Assembly: GCF_027942295.1 (NCBI RefSeq)
Contig: NZ_CP101416.1
Location: forward strand, 1,697,501-1,761,500
Direction of reading: 5' to 3'
DNA: 64,000 bases
DNA from: Pseudanabaena sp. Chao 1811
GTDB lineage: Bacteria > Cyanobacteriota > Cyanobacteriia > Pseudanabaenales > Pseudanabaenaceae
The position numbers were made by a program, and so were the translations under genes. This document shows, piece by piece, positions 59,524 to 64,000 of this stretch. Position 1 is the stretch's first letter. Each line of letters starts with the position of its first letter. Under the pieces are notes generated by a model. It ran no database searches. It was not told where the DNA came from and saw only the letters and a list, made by a program, of their open reading frames with translations.

Positions 59524-60597
59524 ATGACTGCAAAAGTGTCCTCAAAATTATCCTCAGACTGGAGTTCACGTAAAGGTAGCTTAAGACTTAAAGCGATCGC
59601 CCCTCTCGTAATTGCGATCGCTACTAGTATGACTGCTTGCAGTGTTACTAACAACCCCACTGTTAGCAGTCCCACTGCTATAACTACTGCCAAAAGTGAA
59701 AATTTGCCCCTTGTTGTGGCAACTAATTCGGTTGCCTGTGACATTGCTAAGCAAATTGCAGGGGAAACGATCAATCTCCAATGTTTAATTGAGGCTGGTA
59801 CTGACCCTCACATTTATCAGCCAAAGCCTGAAGATCGTAAAGCGATCGACTCAGCGAAATTAGTTCTTTATGGTGGCTATGACTTTGAGCCAAATTTAAT
59901 CAAACTGATTCAATCAAGTTCTAATTCTGCTCCCAAAATTGCCGTGAATGAAATTGCTGTGCCAAAGCCATTGATGGATGAAGGTCATGACCATGATCAT
60001 AGTAAGGAAGATAAAAAGGATGCTAAGTCCGAGAAATCAGCTGATCCCCATGTGTGGAACAATGCTCAAAATGGCATCAAAATTACTCAAGCGATCGGCA
60101 AAAGTTTAAGTAATCTTCGTCCTGATCAGGCAGAAATCTATGCTAAAAACACGACTAAACTTGTCAGCGAATTAGAACAAATTGACCTATGGATTAAATC
60201 CCAAATCGCCACAATCCCAGAAAGTTCGCGAAAACTAGTCACTACTCATGATGCTCTAGGCTACTATGCTACAGCCTATGGAATTCCTGTTGAGGGAGCC
60301 TTGAATGGAATTAGTACTGAGGAACAACCAACTCCCACTAGAGTGAAGCAGTTGGTCGAAGTTATTAAAACTAGTAAGGTTCCCACAATTTTTGCTGAAG
60401 TATCAATTAATCCTAAATTGATTACGGCTGTTGCGAAGGAAGCGAGTGTGAAGGTTAGCGATCGCGAACTCTATGCCGATGGACTAGGTGCAAAGGGCAG
60501 TGAAGCTGAAACCTATACAAAGATGCTGATTGCCAATACACGCACAATTGTTGAGGGATTAGGTGGTCAGTATACGCCCTTTCAGGTGAAAAACTGA
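59524..60597 (+). CDS. znuA: Zinc ABC transporter substrate-binding lipoprotein
   Basis: The 357-residue protein has a lipobox (TSMTACSV, Cys39) and the cluster A-I metal-binding fold: LPLVVATNSVACDIAKQIAG, DPHIYQPKPEDRKAI (first His), a His-rich loop DEGHDHDHSKED typical of ZnuA, ADPHVWNNAQNGI, and VTTHDALGYYATAYGI. Acts in the periplasm to deliver Zn2+ to ZnuBC, whose genes are not next to it here. First gene of the Zur-controlled unit; the next gene overlaps it by one base. Confidence 0.95.
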   Translation: MTAKVSSKLSSDWSSRKGSLRLKAIAPLVIAIATSMTACSVTNNPTVSSPTAITTAKSENLPLVVATNSVACDIAKQIAGETINLQCLIEAGTDPHIYQPKPEDRKAIDSAKLVLYGGYDFEPNLIKLIQSSSNSAPKIAVNEIAVPKPLMDEGHDHDHSKEDKKDAKSEKSADPHVWNNAQNGIKITQAIGKSLSNLRPDQAEIYAKNTTKLVSELEQIDLWIKSQIATIPESSRKLVTTHDALGYYATAYGIPVEGALNGISTEEQPTPTRVKQLVEVIKTSKVPTIFAEVSINPKLITAVAKEASVKVSDRELYADGLGAKGSEAETYTKMLIANTRTIVEGLGGQYTPFQVKN

Positions 60598-60878
60598 TGA
60601 TTGATATTTTCCCTCCCAAAAAGCCTGCGGTTAGCGCTGAACAGTTGCAGCAGGTCAAAGATTGGCTATATGAGATATTGCAAATCGATAGCAATACAAT
60701 TATTTCGATCAGTCAGATGCAATGCCAAGATCTTAATTGTCCACCTATGCAAACTGCGATCGCAATAATGACCACCCCCCATCGTGTAATTCGCATTCAT
60801 AAAGCTATTCCTGACATTACCCATGCTGATGTGGTACAAGCGATCGCTGTACAAAAGCACAAATTAACACAGCCATAA
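60597..60878 (+). CDS. Small conserved protein of the zinc operon
   Basis: The 93-residue protein has QLQQVKDWLYEILQID, QMQCQDLNCPPMQTAIAIM (Cys pair) and a VIRIHKAIPDITHADVVQAI end. I recognise this pattern as one that accompanies COG0523 genes, without a named family. The Cys pair could bind zinc. Its ATG overlaps the znuA stop and the COG0523 gene starts 18 bases after it, so all three are translated from one transcript. Confidence 0.78.
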   Translation: MIDIFPPKKPAVSAEQLQQVKDWLYEILQIDSNTIISISQMQCQDLNCPPMQTAIAIMTTPHRVIRIHKAIPDITHADVVQAIAVQKHKLTQP

Positions 60879-60896
60879 ACTCCCCATTTCAAAAAC

Positions 60897-61922
60897 ATGC
60901 AAACCCTTCAACCCGATATCCCAAAGCGCGGAATGCCTGTGACAATTGTTACGGGATTTTTAGGCAGTGGCAAAACCACACTTCTCAATCAAATTCTCAA
61001 GAACCGTCAGGATTTGAAAGTGGCAGTTTTGGTAAATGAATTTGGTGACATTAACATTGATGGACAGCTTCTAATTGATATTGAAGATGGAATGGTAGAG
61101 CTAAGTAATGGCTGTATTTGCTGCACGATTAATGATGGCTTAGTCGATGCTGTATATAACGTCTTAGAACGAAGTGAACGAATTGATTACATGGTGATCG
61201 AGACAACTGGCATTGCTGACCCTTTACCGATCGCCTTAACTTTTTTGGGGACAGAACTCAAGCATCTTACTCGACTCGATTCCATTCTCACGGTGATAGA
61301 TGCAGAGACATTTACTTCCGAACATTTCCAAAGTGAGGCAGCGCTGAGTCAGGTAGAATATGGCGATATTGTGCTGTTGAACAAAACTGATTTAGTTCCT
61401 GAAAAGCAAGTTGAAGAGCTAGAAGAGTACCTCCGCAAGAAGAAATCCAAAGCGCGAATTTTGCGATCGCAATATGGAGAAGTTCCATTACCCCTAATCC
61501 TAGATGTAGATCTAGCCCCAACTAGTGTTTATCAACAAGTAGAGAAAGAGGATGAGATTCATGAACATGAGCATCACGAACATCATAACCATGAACACCA
61601 TGAGCATGAACATCATCATCACCACTCTGACCATTTAGCCAATGATGGATTTATATCTGTCTCATTTCAAAGTGATCGCCGATTTGATTTAGACAAGTTC
61701 ACCTATTTCCTTGATAAGGTAATGCCTAATGATGTATTTCGAGCTAAGGGTGTTCTCAGCTTTACATCTCAAGATTTGCGTTTTATCTTTCAGTTAAGTG
61801 GTAAGCGTTATGAATTAGCCTACGATCATCGACAAAAGCCTGCTGGAAATCAATTAGTTCTCATTGGCAGGAATCTTGATGGAATATCACTTCAACAACA
61901 ATTGCAAGAATGCTTGGTATAG
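60897..61922 (+). CDS. COG0523 (CobW/ZNG1-type) GTPase metallochaperone
   Basis: The 341-residue protein has P-loop [16 protein letters not shown], the metal motif GCICC (residues 72-76), [11 protein letters not shown] and NKTDLVP. A long His-rich segment (about 222-250) buffers metal, and the C-terminal CobW domain ends in [24 protein letters not shown]. Under Zur control such proteins are thought to supply scarce zinc to client enzymes. Its last codons overlap a remnant of hisI. Confidence 0.92.
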   Translation: MQTLQPDIPKRGMPVTIVTGFLGSGKTTLLNQILKNRQDLKVAVLVNEFGDINIDGQLLIDIEDGMVELSNGCICCTINDGLVDAVYNVLERSERIDYMVIETTGIADPLPIALTFLGTELKHLTRLDSILTVIDAETFTSEHFQSEAALSQVEYGDIVLLNKTDLVPEKQVEELEEYLRKKKSKARILRSQYGEVPLPLILDVDLAPTSVYQQVEKEDEIHEHEHHEHHNHEHHEHEHHHHHSDHLANDGFISVSFQSDRRFDLDKFTYFLDKVMPNDVFRAKGVLSFTSQDLRFIFQLSGKRYELAYDHRQKPAGNQLVLIGRNLDGISLQQQLQECLV

Positions 61923-62101
61923 TACTGCGATCGCGACAAGAGCTATGGCATAAGGGTGCGACTTCAGGGCATATTCAAAAGCTCAAAAAACTCTATTGCG
62001 ATTGCGATCGCGATGTGATTTTGGTCAAAATCGAGCAGGTTGGTGATATTGCCTGTCATACAGGTGCGAGAAGTTGCTTTTTTACAGAAGTTCCAATATG
62101 A
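61910..62101 (+). pseudogene. Remnant of hisI (phosphoribosyl-AMP cyclohydrolase)
   Basis: The frame reads [20 protein letters not shown], then [30 protein letters not shown], an excellent match to the C-terminal half of HisI (zinc Cys and substrate residues included). The N-terminal half is missing. One base upstream in another frame, AWYST matches the expected preceding AWYYS block, indicating a one-base frameshift near the GCGATCGC at 61926. Length 63 codons against about 110-130 for an intact HisI. Zur-regulated hisI paralogues are known beside COG0523 genes. Confidence 0.75.
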
Positions 62102-62326
62102 ACATTTAACAAATACTGAATGACCGAATTGTTGACTTGGTTAGGGTTGGCACAATGCGATCGCTACGTGCGATATTGTCCAATAAAAACCTACTGCCCC
62201 TCAATTCCGTAACTTCTCTCCTAGGCGCACCGATTATTGTCTGGACAATTTTGCGGCGACGATGAGTTAGAGCCATGCAAAAATATTCATCATTCCAATA
62301 AAAACTCCATTCACAATAGGCAATAT

Positions 62327-63364
62327 TCAACTTAAATCAGCAAGTCCTTTACAAGCAGCATGAGAAAAGCTTGCTACTTTATCTAGATGGTTCGTCTCAG
62401 TTTTCAATTTCCAGTCACCTGTGGTTTCCGCAAGAATCGTGATTTCTCCTGCACATTTTGTAGCTTCAGATAATCCTTTTGTCATAGTTGCGCGATCGCT
62501 AGCTGAATGTTTACAAGTGCGCGTAACTTCCGTGCAGATAAATTTATCGAGACGTTTATCTTTGTTGTCCTTTAAATCAATTAGAGCCTTGAAAAGCTCT
62601 GGTTGAACATGACCATATCGATTTGTACTGCCCACAGACAGAACTGCAAGTTGAGCATCAATCAAAGTCAATAACTCTTGCAATTCATCACCATTTTTAG
62701 GATAGGCTCCATGATGAGGGATTTTGACAATATTCGCTGTAAAGTCGTCACTGTCTGAGTTTGCCTCTAAAAAGCTGAGTAATTCTGTAAGTCCAGCACC
62801 TTCAATATCAGCAAGAAGAAATGCAGAAAATTTACTATAGCTAACTCGTAAAACTGTAGAGATTTCGTTTAGCTTACCAGCAATGAGAGCAGAATGATTT
62901 TCAACATAGTATTGACTTGGATGTAGGGCTTCAATCTTTAATAGCCCATCAGAATATTCTTCGCCGTCCCTCTCAATGTGAGAAAACTTTGGTTTACGTC
63001 TTTTTTCCCATTCTGAAATACTTTTTAGAGCTAATCTCAGTTTTCCAATTTTTGGATCATTATTTTTATCAGATGAAACTTTTTTTCTGGCAATTTCAAA
63101 TACTTTATAAGGCAAATGAATTTTATCTATACTTATAATCTCCTGCCAATCAGTAATAAAGTCTTTCAACCTGATTAGTGATGGAAAATGATCACTGTGA
63201 GCATGAGTAATGTAAATTCTATGTATTCTAGATATTTCATGCTCTTGAAGCCAGCTTTCTAGTACATCAAGCTTACCAAGATCGACAATTATAGTGGAGA
63301 TATCAGTTTGAATTACGATACTGTCTGCATTACCAACAGGTAAAAAGGTGATTTCGCAGGTCAT
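62327..63364 (-). CDS. Metallo-beta-lactamase-fold hydrolase
   Basis: The 345-residue protein has CEITFLPVGNADSIVIQ, the THAHSDHFPSL metal motif (HxHxDH), a later FLLADIEGAG (bridging Asp) and VKIPHHGAYPKN. The HHG arrangement is that of ComEC-type MBL domains, which act on nucleic acids or unknown small substrates. Its ATG overlaps the upstream DNA methylase-like gene by four bases, so the two are coupled. Such pairs occur in defence loci, though no named system is evident. Confidence 0.85.
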   Translation of the reverse strand: MTCEITFLPVGNADSIVIQTDISTIIVDLGKLDVLESWLQEHEISRIHRIYITHAHSDHFPSLIRLKDFITDWQEIISIDKIHLPYKVFEIARKKVSSDKNNDPKIGKLRLALKSISEWEKRRKPKFSHIERDGEEYSDGLLKIEALHPSQYYVENHSALIAGKLNEISTVLRVSYSKFSAFLLADIEGAGLTELLSFLEANSDSDDFTANIVKIPHHGAYPKNGDELQELLTLIDAQLAVLSVGSTNRYGHVQPELFKALIDLKDNKDKRLDKFICTEVTRTCKHSASDRATMTKGLSEATKCAGEITILAETTGDWKLKTETNHLDKVASFSHAACKGLADLS

Positions 63365-64000
63365 GATAGAACCTCCAATTCTGGGATTGTCAGAAATTCT
63401 TCTAACTCTTCACCAGTTAGATATGCACGTTGTTCATGGCGAAATTTTCTTAAAGCCCAAGGACGCTCTCTAAGTTGTACAAATGTTTTTACATCATGAC
63501 TTAACTGCACCTCAAATGGAGTACCATCTAATGCCCAACCTGGTAACTCTTGAGGTAAGGGAATCCATTCGCCTTCAGTATCATCATCCATGAGTCTACT
63601 GATATACATAAGAACTTGGCTCTTATCCCCAGAAATTTCTAAGACTTGACCAATAGCAGTTTTAGTCTTCTTGATTTTTTGCTCTAACTTCCAAGCTTCT
63701 AATTCTGGCGATTTACCTGTACGCTGACGTTTAATCCAAGTGGGATTTCCATAGGATTTTTCTACTAGACGATTTAACTCTTGACGCATAGGATCTGGAT
63801 CTGGAATAGCTTCACGGGCTTGATTTCGTTTAACCATTTGATCCGTAATTTCGATTATTTGTGGATCAACTATTAAAGGAAGTGGAAATTGTAATAGGAC
63901 ATCTTTTGACAAATGAACATTTCCACGACCTAACATGGATAACTTGATAGCTAAATCTGAAGTAAGAATACCTAATAACCATAATTTTTGTTGTTCGATA
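63361..64000 (-). CDS. C-terminal part of a probable N6-adenine DNA methylase/specificity protein (cut by the window edge)
   Basis: The frame is open to the right edge: LWLLGILTSDLAIKLSML, then NVHLSKDVLLQFPLPL and IIEITDQMVKRNQA. The alternation of LLGIL-, GxVHLSKDVLLQFPLP and a following helix is the target-recognition style of large single-chain or type I methyltransferases. The C-terminal part has EGEWIPLPQELPGWALDG and basic helices. At least 213 residues visible; the catalytic NPPY-type motif would lie outside the window. The ATG at 63936 is not necessarily the start. Confidence 0.6.
   Translation of the reverse strand, partial: IEQQKLWLLGILTSDLAIKLSMLGRGNVHLSKDVLLQFPLPLIVDPQIIEITDQMVKRNQAREAIPDPDPMRQELNRLVEKSYGNPTWIKRQRTGKSPELEAWKLEQKIKKTKTAIGQVLEISGDKSQVLMYISRLMDDDTEGEWIPLPQELPGWALDGTPFEVQLSHDVKTFVQLRERPWALRKFRHEQRAYLTGEELEEFLTIPELEVLS

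Noticed and set aside
62106-62330. 74-codon minus-strand ORF starting TTG and overlapping the MBL gene stop
   Set aside because: The overlap resembles translational coupling, but the start is TTG, no ribosome site is seen, and the Arg-rich product matches no family I know. Left out for lack of support.

Overview
The window reads as cyanobacterial chromosome. The HIP1 octamer GCGATCGC is scattered throughout, and the genes include cytochrome c6, a large PEP carboxylase, a carotenoid oxygenase, an FtsW, a DUF3769 LptD-like protein and several families I know only from cyanobacteria (DUF1824, DUF3318, a DUF5340-like protein). A Pseudanabaena-type filamentous cyanobacterium is my guess; the 16S gene is complete and would settle it. 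All calls are from reading the sequence; no search was run.

Layout. 1-2.7 kb: an rRNA operon on the minus strand (16S, tRNA-Ile, tRNA-Ala, 5' end of 23S) with a near-consensus promoter. 2.8-28.3 kb: mostly housekeeping genes (SLH/beta-helix surface protein, carotenoid oxygenase, tandem-ComFB protein, monothiol glutaredoxin, MFS exporter, ftsW, UbiH-like hydroxylase, ppc, a Gfo/Idh/MocA oxidoreductase, C39-like peptidase, DedA, nuclease-like lipoprotein, Ser/Thr kinase, HAD phosphatase, TPR protein). 28.5-44.1 kb: an accessory region dominated by biological-conflict genes. It holds a small membrane-effector candidate plus an nSTAND-WD40 receptor that share an identical 14-residue motif; a SLOG-SLATT pair; two TIR proteins with the same front half and different sensor ends; and DUF433/DUF5615 and BrnA-like toxin-antitoxin genes. 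A copper/redox group (petJ, sodC, a UreH-like membrane protein) sits inside it. 44.2-51.2 kb: formaldehyde dehydrogenase, Fe-SOD, MsrB, DUF3769 and dnaN. 51.5-51.8 kb: a strong candidate chromosomal origin (oriC) beside dnaN. 52.1-57.8 kb: glycan genes interrupted by an IS630-type element that itself carries a second insertion sequence. 59.5-62.1 kb: a Zur-box-controlled zinc-scarcity operon (znuA, a small protein, a COG0523 GTPase, a hisI remnant). Right edge: an MBL-fold hydrolase and the C-terminal end of what looks like a DNA methylase.

The best candidate for an undescribed system is the 32.7-28.6 kb pair. A 132-residue protein with an N-terminal hydrophobic helix ends in the motif DVFGVAGTNTGTVN, and the neighbouring NTPase-WD40 protein begins with the same motif. 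The two DNA copies differ at four sites, all synonymous. This is the layout expected when a receptor templates amyloid-type assembly of a membrane-disrupting effector, and the WD40 array shows fungal-NLR-like near-identical repeats.

A second theme is repeat DNA. At least three families of 100-140 bp palindromic elements (called A, B and C here) keep their ends and length while the hairpin stems change with preserved pairing. Most hairpins in the window, including terminators, have an apex of the form GC-N3-GC. B elements have one end resembling the terminal inverted repeat of the IS630-type element.
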